This document shows, piece after piece, positions 35,697 through 44,385 of a stretch of DNA of 64,000 nt. Under the pieces are notes generated by a model. It saw only the letters and a list, made by a program, of their open reading frames with translations. It had not been told where the DNA came from and ran no database searches. This DNA is from Paracoccaceae bacterium (GTDB taxonomy: Bacteria > Pseudomonadota > Alphaproteobacteria > Rhodobacterales > Rhodobacteraceae). A program made the position numbers and the translations under genes. Where the stretch lies: contig JAAEZA010000006.1 in assembly GCA_018223125.1 (NCBI GenBank), forward strand, positions 1-64,000. The letters are read 5' to 3'. Numbering within the stretch: the stretch's first letter is position 1; every line of letters starts with the position of its first letter.

Positions 35697-36438
35697 GGGA
35701 CCGTCCCAAATAAACATCAATAACCGTCTGATCCGAAGTGACGTGATCCAAGCTTCCCTCGGCCAGGACCGAGCCTTCGTGAAGTACCGTCACCTTGCAG
35801 TTCAGACGGCGCACAAATTCCATATCGTGCTCCACCACCACAACCGCACGGGTTTTGGCGGCCTCGCGCAGAATATCGGTGGTTTTTTCCCGTTCCTCGG
35901 ACGTCATACCCGCGGCGGGTTCATCTACCAGCATCAAACGGGGCTCCTGTGCCAGCAGCATCCCGATCTCCAGCCATTGTTTTTGCCCGTGGCTCAACTC
36001 TCCGGCGCTGCGGGTCAGACTGTCGGCCAGTCCGATCTGTTCGGCCACGGCCTCTATCCTTGCGCCGTTCGCTTTGGTCTTTTTGTGCATCAACACCGAA
36101 AACGGCCCGCGGGGTGTCTTCAGCGCCATCGCAAGATTCTGCCGCACCGTCTGGGCCTCGAACACGGTGGGTTTCTGAAACTTGCGCCCGATCCCCTCCC
36201 GCGCGATCTGGCTTTCGGACATGCCAAGCAGCGAAATGTTCCGGTCTCCCCAGATGACTGTGCCTTCATCCGGTTTGGTCTTGCCGGTGACAATATCCAT
36301 GAAGGTTGTCTTGCCCGCCCCGTTCGGCCCGATGATCGCACGCAATTCTGTCGGGGCAAAGTTGATCGACAGGTTATTAATGGCGCGGAACCCGTCAAAA
36401 GTAACGCTGACGCCATTCACTTCCAGCAACATGCTCAT
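35689..36438 (-). CDS. urtD: Urea-type ABC transporter ATP-binding subunit UrtD
   Basis: A 249-residue LivG-like ATPase with Walker A GPNGAGKTTFMDIVTG, signature LSHGQKQWLEIGMLL (the SHGQKQW form marks UrtD) and Walker B MLVDEPAAGM. It overlaps urtC by 4 bp. It pairs with UrtE to energise urea or short-chain amide uptake. Confidence 0.95.
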   Translation of the reverse strand: MSMLLEVNGVSVTFDGFRAINNLSINFAPTELRAIIGPNGAGKTTFMDIVTGKTKPDEGTVIWGDRNISLLGMSESQIAREGIGRKFQKPTVFEAQTVRQNLAMALKTPRGPFSVLMHKKTKANGARIEAVAEQIGLADSLTRSAGELSHGQKQWLEIGMLLAQEPRLMLVDEPAAGMTSEEREKTTDILREAAKTRAVVVVEHDMEFVRRLNCKVTVLHEGSVLAEGSLDHVTSDQTVIDVYLGRSHA

Positions 36439-37601
36439 GAGGGTTTCCTCACCAGATAGTCAAACAGCCCGCCTATGCCCTTGGGGAAGTACAAGGTTAC
36501 GGCGACGAACGACATGCCTAGCAGCACCAGCCACCAATCGGTCCATTGAATGGTGTAGAAGCCCAGATTGATGTCCGGCGCCCCCCCGCCGGTAAACCAA
36601 CTGGACAACAGCGAGACGAACACCGCGCCGATTACAGCACCATAGAGCCGCCCCCGCCCGCCAATCGCGACCCAGACCGCCAGATAGATCGACGCGATTG
36701 GTGCGACTTCTCCGGGGTTGATGATACCGGCCTGCGGGTAATAAAGCGCACCGGCGATGCCAGCGGCGACAGCAGTGGTGGTGAAGATGAACAGTTTGTA
36801 GCTTTCCACATGATAGCCCAGAAACCGGACGCGGGCTTCGTTGTCGCGGATGCCTTGCACGATGCTGCCCATCTTTCCCGACACAATCCACGCAAAGCCG
36901 ATATAGGCCGCGCCCAGCGCAAAGGCGGATGCGATAAAAAAGGCAATCGACACTTTGGCCTGTGAAGTCTCCTCGAACCCCGGAATGTTTTGCAGACCGG
37001 ACAGACCGTTGTTGCCCCGCAACCCGCTGTCGTTCTGGAACAGATACAGCGCCAGCGCCAGTGTCATCGCCTGCGTCAGAATCGACAGGTAAACCCCCGT
37101 CACGCGGCTGCGGAATGCCAGCCAGCCGAACACCAGCGCCAGCAGTCCGGGCACAAGAACCACCATCAGCAATTGCACAAACAGATTATCCGCAAATGCC
37201 CAGATCAGCGGGAATTCGGAACTGCCGACCACGCCGAAAATCTGGTTGCCAATCGCATCGGAAATCTCGGCCGGTGTGGGTGGCAGGGGCTGGCTTGCGA
37301 GGCTTGTCATCACTATGCCTTCAGTGCGCGCATACATCAGCCACATGCCGATCGCATAGCCGCCGATCCCGAAAAAGGCGAAATGCCCGAGCGAGAGAAT
37401 TCCGCAATACCCCCAGACCACATCCATCGCGATGGCAACCAGCGAAAGACACAGGGTCTTGCCCAGCGTTTTCACGAAAGACGTAGAGATCAGCCCCACG
37501 CCGGTCACTTCCGACAAAAGCGTTACCGCAAAGGTAAAAACAGCCAGCAGCGCAATGAAGATCAGCACCGAAGGGTTTTGGGAGAGAAAGGTTTTGCGCA
37601 T
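36435..37601 (-). CDS. urtC: Urea-type ABC transporter permease UrtC
   Basis: A 388-residue LivM-like permease with about ten hydrophobic segments. Characteristic pieces are DVVWGYCGILSLGHFAFFGI near residue 62 and LRGNNGLSGLQNIPGF, plus RDNEARVRFLGYHVESYKLF as the coupling loop. It starts 3 bp after the urtB stop and overlaps urtD by 4 bp. Confidence 0.95.
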   Translation of the reverse strand: MRKTFLSQNPSVLIFIALLAVFTFAVTLLSEVTGVGLISTSFVKTLGKTLCLSLVAIAMDVVWGYCGILSLGHFAFFGIGGYAIGMWLMYARTEGIVMTSLASQPLPPTPAEISDAIGNQIFGVVGSSEFPLIWAFADNLFVQLLMVVLVPGLLALVFGWLAFRSRVTGVYLSILTQAMTLALALYLFQNDSGLRGNNGLSGLQNIPGFEETSQAKVSIAFFIASAFALGAAYIGFAWIVSGKMGSIVQGIRDNEARVRFLGYHVESYKLFIFTTTAVAAGIAGALYYPQAGIINPGEVAPIASIYLAVWVAIGGRGRLYGAVIGAVFVSLLSSWFTGGGAPDINLGFYTIQWTDWWLVLLGMSFVAVTLYFPKGIGGLFDYLVRKPS

Positions 37602-37604
37602 GGT

Positions 37605-39578
37605 TTAATCCGCCGCGGCACGCCCCTTAAGGGCAACAATACCCTTGGGCCGGAATTGAATGAAAAGGATGATGAACAGGATCATATAAGTTTGCGCGGC
37701 CAGCGTATTCGACGGGTTCAGCCACTCGATCCCTTTTTGCAGGAATCCGATCAGCGATGCCCCTGCCAGCGTGCCCCAGACATTGCCAACGCCGCCCACA
37801 ACCACGGTCATAAAGCTTTGCACGATATAATCCGCGCCCATTTCCGAAGTCACTTTGGCATAAAGCCCGATCGCTACCCCCGCGATGCCTGCAATGCCGG
37901 ACCCCAGCCCGAAGGTCATCATATTGATCCGGTCGGGATTGATCCCCATGGATGCCGCCATTCCGGGGTTCTGGGTCACAGCCCGTACTTCCAGCCCCAG
38001 ACGGGTGCGTTTCAGAACGAAAAGGATCAGCATCAAAAACAGAAGCGCCAACACAAAGATCGCGATACGGATGTAGCTGATTGCAATCACATCGTTGAAC
38101 ACCAGCGCCCCGTCCAGCCACTCGGGCGAGGTCAGCGGCCGTGCCTGTGTACCAAAGATGTTCTTTGCCAGTTGTTGCAGCGCAATGGAAATCCCGAAAG
38201 TTGCCAGCAGCGTTTCAAGCGGGCGGTGGTAGAGATGCCGGATCACCAGCCGCTCCATCGCCACCCCTGCGGCAAATGTGATGGCAAAGGCCAGCGGCAG
38301 GGCGATGATGATCGACACAGTATAATCGGGCACGAACTGCTGCACCACATACCCCGTATAAGCCCCCATCATGATAAATTCACCATGGGCCATATTGATG
38401 ACCCCCATCACACCAAAGGTAATGGCCAGGCCAATCGCTGCCAGAAAATAGATCGAGGCGAGCGAGAGCGCATCAAGACCGAGATCCACTGTCTGACTGA
38501 GCGCCACACTGGTTTCGATCCCGTTCAGGGCCGCGCGCGCAGCCTCTGTAATGGAAGGATCGGCTTCGACATATTCCAGATAGAACTTATGGGCGGCTAC
38601 GGCATTGGAACGGGCGGCTTCGCTGACACGGGGCGGAACCAGCCCGTCTTCTGCAAGCCGGTCATAGGCTTTTGCCCGCATGGCATCACTGCCAAGCGCG
38701 GATAGCGGAATGCCCCCAACGCTGCCCCCGTCCATACGGGCCAGCAGGGCATCGCGGATTGCAGCTTTGCTGACAGGCGCAGGCGCAAGGTTTTTCGCGA
38801 CCAGACGGCTATAGGCCTCTTGCGGTGAAATATCCTCTCCGACGGTCAGAACCTTCGCAAGGTTTTCCCCTTCGGGCAGCGTTTGGGACACGGCGGCATT
38901 TGTCGCCAGAATCGTGTTAAGCACTGCGCGTGTATCGACGGACAGATCCCCTGACAGCCCGTCAATCGCCGCAATCCGCTCCTGCGGTGTTTCGCCAAAT
39001 GTGGCCACCAGCATGCCGGCAAGCCGTTGCTTCACACGTTTAAGCTCTGCATCCGTTTCCCCTGCAACAGAGGCCTGAAGCGGGCCAAGCTGGCTTGCAT
39101 CCATGCTGCGGGCGATGGCACCAACGGCGGCCTGTCGCTTGATAATATCAGGATCGGAAAGCTGGAACTGTACCAGAGCATCCCCGATGGCGCGACGCAC
39201 CCCGCCATTGGGACGCACTTTCTGCAAATCCTCGTTTTCTGCTGCGATCATCTCGCCACTGTCGAGATCCAGTAATTGCACTTCACCGGCACTCTCCATG
39301 CTGCGAAAGAACAGCCCGTCGCTTTCCCGCCGCACGATTTCACGGTCGCGCCATGCCTCCAGAAAGGGCAGCGCTTGTGGCAACCCGCTTGCAACCAGAT
39401 CATCCAGAACCACACTGACACTGCTGCGGGACGGTTTGGCCACCTCTGCTGCATGGGTTTGCAAAATATCCTGCAGCGATTGTGCAAAGAGGGAGGAGGA
39501 CAGCAGCAGCCAGAAGGATACAGCCAGCGAAAACAGACGGAACATAAGGGAAAGCCGATCTTTCAAATCACGGATCAT
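37605..39578 (-). CDS. urtB: Urea-type ABC transporter permease UrtB
   Basis: A 657-residue permease. A signal-like hydrophobic stretch (SLAVSFWLLLSSSLFAQ) is followed by about 330 residues of helical, periplasmic repeat-like sequence, the extra domain that marks UrtB among LivH proteins. The permease part begins near DLGLDALSLASIYFLAAIGL with INMAHGEFIMMGAY. The ATG at 39578 is used; an ATG 11 codons further in (39545) would place the signal peptide at the very N-terminus and is an alternative. Confidence 0.94.
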   Translation of the reverse strand: MIRDLKDRLSLMFRLFSLAVSFWLLLSSSLFAQSLQDILQTHAAEVAKPSRSSVSVVLDDLVASGLPQALPFLEAWRDREIVRRESDGLFFRSMESAGEVQLLDLDSGEMIAAENEDLQKVRPNGGVRRAIGDALVQFQLSDPDIIKRQAAVGAIARSMDASQLGPLQASVAGETDAELKRVKQRLAGMLVATFGETPQERIAAIDGLSGDLSVDTRAVLNTILATNAAVSQTLPEGENLAKVLTVGEDISPQEAYSRLVAKNLAPAPVSKAAIRDALLARMDGGSVGGIPLSALGSDAMRAKAYDRLAEDGLVPPRVSEAARSNAVAAHKFYLEYVEADPSITEAARAALNGIETSVALSQTVDLGLDALSLASIYFLAAIGLAITFGVMGVINMAHGEFIMMGAYTGYVVQQFVPDYTVSIIIALPLAFAITFAAGVAMERLVIRHLYHRPLETLLATFGISIALQQLAKNIFGTQARPLTSPEWLDGALVFNDVIAISYIRIAIFVLALLFLMLILFVLKRTRLGLEVRAVTQNPGMAASMGINPDRINMMTFGLGSGIAGIAGVAIGLYAKVTSEMGADYIVQSFMTVVVGGVGNVWGTLAGASLIGFLQKGIEWLNPSNTLAAQTYMILFIILFIQFRPKGIVALKGRAAAD

Positions 39579-39617
39579 CAAGGGCGCAGGCCGGACCCGC
39601 GCCCCCGAACGTTCTGC

Positions 39618-40898
39618 TTAGTAGTTGGATGTCAGCTGAACACAGGTCTTGGTTTCTGTGTTGTACATACCGCAGCCAAGCTCTTTCCAGTCAGAGGTCA
39701 GAACCGCTGATTCAGGCAGGTAGTCGGTCCAGGCATCGCCGGGTACTTCTTCGGTCTGGCTGACAATGTCAAACTGACCCTCGGCCGTGATCTCGCCAAT
39801 CAGAACCGGTTTGGCCAAATGGTGGTTGGGCAACATAACAGCAGTGCCGCCTGTCAGGTTCGGGAATTCCTGCCCGTACATCGCCTCGCGCACGGCATCC
39901 ACATCCGTTGTGCCTGCCTGCTTGACTGCGTTCACCCACATGTTGAAGCCAATGTAATGGGCCTCCATCGGGTCATTGGTCACACGATCTTCGCCCATTT
40001 TGGCCTTCCACGCAGCAACCCATTTTTCATTTGCTTCTGATTCCGCAGACTGGAAGTAGTTCCAAGCGGCCAGATGACCGACCAGATCGGATGTATCCAG
40101 ACCGGAGAGTTCTTCTTCCCCGACAGAAAAGGCAACAACCGGCAGATCATCCGCAGACACGCCCGCAGCAGCCAGTTCCTTATAGAAACCGATGTTGGCA
40201 TCCCCGTTAATGGTTGAGATCACGCCAACCTGCTTGCCGTCTGCACCCAGCGCAACCACATCAGCCACAATCGTGGCCCAGTCGGAATGACCGAATGGCG
40301 TGTAGTTCACAAAGATGTCTTCTTCTGCGATGCCTTTGGATTTCAGGTAGGATTCAAGGATGTTGTTTGTTGTGCGCGGATAAACATAGTCCGTCCCGAG
40401 CAGCGCAAATTTTTCAACGCCCAGTTCTTCGAGGAAATAGTCGGTCGCCGGAATCGCCTGCTGGTTCGGCGCTGCACCCGTGTAAAACACGTTTTTGGAG
40501 CTTTCTTCACCTTCGTATTGAACCGGATAGAACATCAGCCCGTTCAGTTCTTCCAGAACCGGCAGCGCGGATTTGCGGCTGACCGAGGTCCAGCTGCCAA
40601 AGATCACGTCGACTTCGTTCACTGTCAGCAATTCGCGCGCTTTTTCGGCAAACAGCGGCCAGTCGGACGCCGGATCAACCACGACAGTTTCAATCTGGCA
40701 GTCCAGCAATCCGCCCGCTGCATTCTGGTTTTCAACCAGCAGTTCCATTGTGTCTTTGAGAGTCGTTTCAGAAATCGCCATCGTACCGGACAAGGAGTGC
40801 AGGACACCGACTTTGATCGGATCAGCACATTCAGCAGCGGCCAGTGTCGTAGAACCGAGCAAGGCAGCAAGAACCACCCCGGAAGTTTTGTAAGTCAT
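39618..40898 (-). CDS. urtA: Urea-type ABC transporter substrate-binding protein UrtA
   Basis: A 426-residue periplasmic protein. Residues 1-22 are a signal peptide (MTYKTSGVVLAALLGSTTLA). The mature part starts DPIKVGVLHSLSGTMAISET, nearly diagnostic for UrtA/FmdD-type urea or amide binders, with VFYTGAAPNQQAIPATDYF and NGDANIGFYKELAAAG further on. The ATG at 40898 has GGGGAA upstream. First gene of urtABCDE; no urease or amidase genes follow within the window. Confidence 0.96.
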   Translation of the reverse strand: MTYKTSGVVLAALLGSTTLAAAECADPIKVGVLHSLSGTMAISETTLKDTMELLVENQNAAGGLLDCQIETVVVDPASDWPLFAEKARELLTVNEVDVIFGSWTSVSRKSALPVLEELNGLMFYPVQYEGEESSKNVFYTGAAPNQQAIPATDYFLEELGVEKFALLGTDYVYPRTTNNILESYLKSKGIAEEDIFVNYTPFGHSDWATIVADVVALGADGKQVGVISTINGDANIGFYKELAAAGVSADDLPVVAFSVGEEELSGLDTSDLVGHLAAWNYFQSAESEANEKWVAAWKAKMGEDRVTNDPMEAHYIGFNMWVNAVKQAGTTDVDAVREAMYGQEFPNLTGGTAVMLPNHHLAKPVLIGEITAEGQFDIVSQTEEVPGDAWTDYLPESAVLTSDWKELGCGMYNTETKTCVQLTSNY

Positions 40899-41351
40899 CA
40901 AAATAAATTCCCCGTTTTCGCCGCGGGTCGCTGCAAAGGTGCTCGCGCCCCTTTCCAACGGTGGACCAACTTAATAGGCTGGACCCGCAACAGTTGTGTT
41001 GTGGTCGTGTGGCGGGAAACATCTGCCAGGATAGCCCGTCACGCGACGCCCGAGTCATTCGGGCACCCACAGCACATGCCGCAACGCAGCGAATGGCTAG
41101 AAATTAATCCGTTCCGGAATGCGGGCTGACCGAAATGCCCATTTATTTCGCAGGAGACTCGCCCCCTGCCCAATAACCCGACACATTAAATGTCATTTCA
41201 GCATCCGCCGTCGGCATAACCGGACCTGCTACCACAGCGCAAAACCGGCGAAAACAGCTCCTGTTCCGGTGGAACCAAACCGGCACTTTCATTTTGTAAA
41301 ATTGCCCCCTTGCAGAACGTCCGGTTTCGGGGCAATTGAAGAAATCTGAAA
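40899..41351. other. 453-bp region upstream of urtA, before tRNA-Thr
   Basis: This stretch must hold the urtA promoter on the complement and the tRNA-Thr promoter on the top strand. No gene is credible. A GCCCGA/TCGGGC hairpin lies at 41048-41064, and a 9-bp inverted repeat AATTGCCCC/GGGGCAATT with a 20-base loop at 41300-41337. I looked for a sigma-54 (-24/-12) element facing urtA, as nitrogen control would predict, and did not find a convincing one. Confidence 0.45.
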
Positions 41352-41427
41352 GCCGCTGTAGCTCAGCTGGTAGAGCACGTCATTCGTAATGATGGGGTCG
41401 GAGGTTCGAGTCCTCTCAGCGGCACCA
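41352..41427 (+). tRNA. tRNA-Thr (anticodon CGU)
   Basis: A complete 76-base cloverleaf with an encoded CCA end. The acceptor stem GCCGCTG/CAGCGGC is perfect, the D-arm is GCTC/GAGC, the anticodon loop TTCGTAA gives CGU (codon ACG), and the T-arm has GGTTCGAGTCC. It is a single gene. Confidence 0.97.
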
Positions 41428-41584
41428 GTATCCCTGCGGATCATTGTTTCCGGATTGTTGTAACTGTTGCAATCTCCGGCCATCGGCTTACAGGGCAGAT
41501 TTACCAGCCTTCGCAAAAACCGGCGGCGCTGGCAGCACAGGAAATCCGCTTCCCCTTCTCTGCGCCTTGGCCTAAACCGTAGCT

Positions 41585-42793
41585 ATGAATCTTATAGCTT
41601 TGCGTTCCCCCGAATTCCGTCTTTATTTCATAGGTGCCGTGGCAAATGTGAATGCCATGTGGATTGCAAGGATTATTCTGGGATGGCTGGCTTGGGATTT
41701 AACCCACAGCGCACAGTTTGTCGGGATTGTCGCGGCTTGCTCGCTGGTGCCCACACTTCTCGGCGGACCGTTTTTCGGCGTCATGGTAGACCGCGCGGAT
41801 GTGCGCAAGGCGGCGTATTGTACGAATATCTCGATGATCCTGTGCATCGGCGCGTTGCTATCGCTTCAGGCCAGCGGGATGATTTCCCATATCAGTCTGG
41901 TTCTCGTGTCTCTTGCCATAGGCACAGTGACCGCGGCCCATCATCCGGTGCGGCTGTCGCTTGGTCCGCGTCTGGTAGAGAAGGAGCATGTGTCTTCTGT
42001 CGTGGCACTGTCGGCGCTCAACTTCAATCTTGCACGGCTGATCAGCCCCGCTGTCGGGGGCATACTGATTGACGCCGTCGGCATAACAACGGCCCTGATT
42101 TTCACTGTGGTTATGTTCTTCCCCAACCTTGCGGTTTTGTTCCGCCTGCATCCGCGTGCCCTTGAAAAACACGGCACGGAGAGGTTTACCACCGCGATGG
42201 CCACGGGCCTGCGCTACATCCGGCAGCGGCGTGTGATCGTTGTGATCCTTTTGTCCACAACCGTCTTTTCCATCGCCCTGCGCGGTGTGCTGGAGGTTCT
42301 GCCCATTGTGGCTGATGGCGCCTTCGGGCGGGGGGCTGTCGGGCTCGGGCAGCTCGGCTCTGCTGTGGGGGGCGGTGCGCTGTGCTCTGCGGTTTATAAG
42401 ACGCTGCACCGGAGCGCGAAGCCCGCCAATACAGACGCGCTCTCGCCGTTCAATCTCGGGGTTGCGATTGCCGGACTGGTCGCGATCGGCCTGATCGGGA
42501 ATACCCAGTCCTGGACTGTCGCCCTGATCTGTGCCGCCGTACTCGGGGCCAGCGGCACTTTCTTCGGGGTAACAATGCAATCCCTGATCCAGACGGACCT
42601 GCCGGACGATATGCGCGGTCGGGTGATGTCAATCTGGGTGGTTGTCGGGCTCGGGTCTACCGCGCTCGGGGCATTTCTGCTAGGGGCGCTGGCGGATATT
42701 GCCGGTCTGTCCCTGTCAAGCGCGGGAATGGCCGTATTCGGGTTTGTCACCCTGATGTCCCTGTCACGCTATATCCACAGGAATGCAGGGTAA
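41585..42793 (+). CDS. MFS transporter (EntS/MFS_3-like)
   Basis: A 402-residue inner-membrane protein with about 12 helices. The opening LRSPEFRLYFIGAVANVNAMW and GPFFGVMVDRADVRKAAY (the loop 2-3 motif) match the MFS_3 group, whose members export siderophores or macrolides. A second symmetrical loop is DLPDDMRGRVMSIW. Cargo unknown. It is alone on its strand, downstream of tRNA-Thr, and faces the RTX gene. Confidence 0.85.
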   Translation: MNLIALRSPEFRLYFIGAVANVNAMWIARIILGWLAWDLTHSAQFVGIVAACSLVPTLLGGPFFGVMVDRADVRKAAYCTNISMILCIGALLSLQASGMISHISLVLVSLAIGTVTAAHHPVRLSLGPRLVEKEHVSSVVALSALNFNLARLISPAVGGILIDAVGITTALIFTVVMFFPNLAVLFRLHPRALEKHGTERFTTAMATGLRYIRQRRVIVVILLSTTVFSIALRGVLEVLPIVADGAFGRGAVGLGQLGSAVGGGALCSAVYKTLHRSAKPANTDALSPFNLGVAIAGLVAIGLIGNTQSWTVALICAAVLGASGTFFGVTMQSLIQTDLPDDMRGRVMSIWVVVGLGSTALGAFLLGALADIAGLSLSSAGMAVFGFVTLMSLSRYIHRNAG

Positions 42794-42847
42794 CAGGGCA
42801 ACCGGCAGACCGGCGCAGCGCGCCCGCCTGCCAGGCTGGGATCGTGA

Positions 42848-44008
42848 TCAGACAGGCACCAGCGCCACTTCATCCGCGGTAAGCCCTGCACCACCGCTCA
42901 CCACCGCGACAGCCGCACCATTCACCAGAACGGTTGCGCCGGAACCGTCTTCAAGGTCTTCAACCTCAACCAGAGGCACGCCTGCTGCTGCATCGTAGTC
43001 AATGAAGATCGAATCCTCGCCCGCGACAAAATCCTTGATCACGACAGCGGTCTCAATGTCCTCTCGCACATCAATTGCAAAGCCGTCATTCCCGTCACCA
43101 CCGGTTCCGCTGTCACCATCCTGCAGGATCATCAGATCATCGCCGTCACCGCCATAAAGATCATCCGCAGCGCCGTCGTTCAGCACCAGATCAAAGCCCG
43201 TCACACCGGATTCCGCCGCTGCGAGATTAAAACCAGCGCCCGTGATCAGATCGTTTCCGGCACCGCCGTAGATTTCATCGCGACCGCCCTCTCCATACAG
43301 AACATCCGAACCATCTGCGCCATGCATGAAGTCTGCACCGGCACCGCCCAACAGGTCATCGTCACCGATGCCGCCGCGCAGTTCGTCTTCACCGAAACCG
43401 CCGAATATCGTGTCATTGCCAGCGTTGCCGTTGATCACGTCATCACCCGCACCGCCGGACAGTTCGTCCCAGCCGTTATCGCCGGAAATGGCATCATTGC
43501 CATCACCACCGCTGATCAGATCGGCATGTTCGCCGCCAAACAGCGTGTCATCTTCCGTGCCGCCGGAAATGTCGTCCTTGCCGTCGCCGCCATAGACCAG
43601 ATCGTTGCCCTGCCCGCCAGAGATCAGGTCATCACCGGCCCCGCCATAACCGATGTCGCGGAATTCGCCCATACGCAGCGTATCAGCGCCATTATTGCCG
43701 TAAAGCACATCGCGGCCCCAACCGCCGTCGATTGAATCATCTCCGTCACCGCCAGTGACCAGATCGTCACCTGTTCCGGCCAGAACCTCATCATCGCCGC
43801 CCAGCATATCTGCCGTGTCGTCGCCGCCGTTCAGGATCGCCAGTTCGTCCGCATCCGTGCCCTCAAATTCGTTTTCCCCGTCATCGCCAATGTATTCCGT
43901 CGGCCCGCCGGTGCTTGTACCTTTGTTGTCATCGTCATCGCGGGCTTCATCAATACCCCAGATAACGGCGCCAAGCCCTACCAGAGACAATAAAACAATC
44001 TCGATCAT
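42848..44008 (-). CDS. RTX calcium-binding repeat protein with N-terminal membrane anchor
   Basis: A 386-residue acidic protein. Residues 2-18 (IEIVLLSLVGLGAVIWG) are a membrane segment or uncleaved signal, followed by a very acidic linker (DEARDDDDNKG). From about 45 to 275 there are some 18-20 nonapeptides of the GGxGxDxLx kind that form calcium-filled beta-rolls. A C-terminal region contains the usual closing module IKDFVAGEDSIFIDYD. Related small RTX proteins are common in Rhodobacterales; function (adhesion, matrix, calcium buffering) is not known. No type I secretion genes are nearby. Confidence 0.88.
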   Translation of the reverse strand: MIEIVLLSLVGLGAVIWGIDEARDDDDNKGTSTGGPTEYIGDDGENEFEGTDADELAILNGGDDTADMLGGDDEVLAGTGDDLVTGGDGDDSIDGGWGRDVLYGNNGADTLRMGEFRDIGYGGAGDDLISGGQGNDLVYGGDGKDDISGGTEDDTLFGGEHADLISGGDGNDAISGDNGWDELSGGAGDDVINGNAGNDTIFGGFGEDELRGGIGDDDLLGGAGADFMHGADGSDVLYGEGGRDEIYGGAGNDLITGAGFNLAAAESGVTGFDLVLNDGAADDLYGGDGDDLMILQDGDSGTGGDGNDGFAIDVREDIETAVVIKDFVAGEDSIFIDYDAAAGVPLVEVEDLEDGSGATVLVNGAAVAVVSGGAGLTADEVALVPV

Positions 44009-44385
44009 AGCTATTCATTCTCCCAATCGCCAAAACCGGCGGTGTACACACTCTGTTGTCCCGTGACCGCAAGCAGTTGCAATCACTAAAAAGATTAACA
44101 AGTTTTAACCTAAAGGAACACAAATTCGACACATTGCTGCCGCTTTGCTACCAAAAATCGGTTCAACAGGCGCCGACTGTTTCCCGCATCCTGACAATGC
44201 TATTCTGGCTAGCAGATTGTTTTCAATAGAGGTCCAAGGTTTCGAATCAATTGCACCCGAACAAAAAAGAAGGGGAGCTGTTGCCCCCCTCGAGTCGTTT
44301 ATTCAGGCTTTTGATTTTCCGCTCGATCGGTTGCCTGCGCCTGAAGCCTTTGGGGGACGGCACGCCGTCCCCCTGTTCGTATATC
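44009..44385. other. 377-bp region between nrdJ and the RTX gene, with a strong hairpin
   Basis: It lies after the nrdJ stop and before the RTX start. A perfect 10-bp inverted repeat GGGGGACGGC/GCCGTCCCCC with a 2-base loop (44352-44373) sits 13 bp past nrdJ and may end its message, though no T-run follows on that strand. The rest is AT-rich near 44080-44110 and presumably carries the RTX promoter. No ORF is convincing. Confidence 0.5.

Noticed and set aside
36990-38705. 571-codon frame opposite urtC/urtB
   Set aside because: It spans two well-defined permease genes and their junction, with His/Gln/Arg-rich composition typical of antisense frames.
43322-43735. Repetitive frame opposite the RTX repeats
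   Set aside because: Its apparent repeats are the reverse complement of the calcium-binding nonapeptides.
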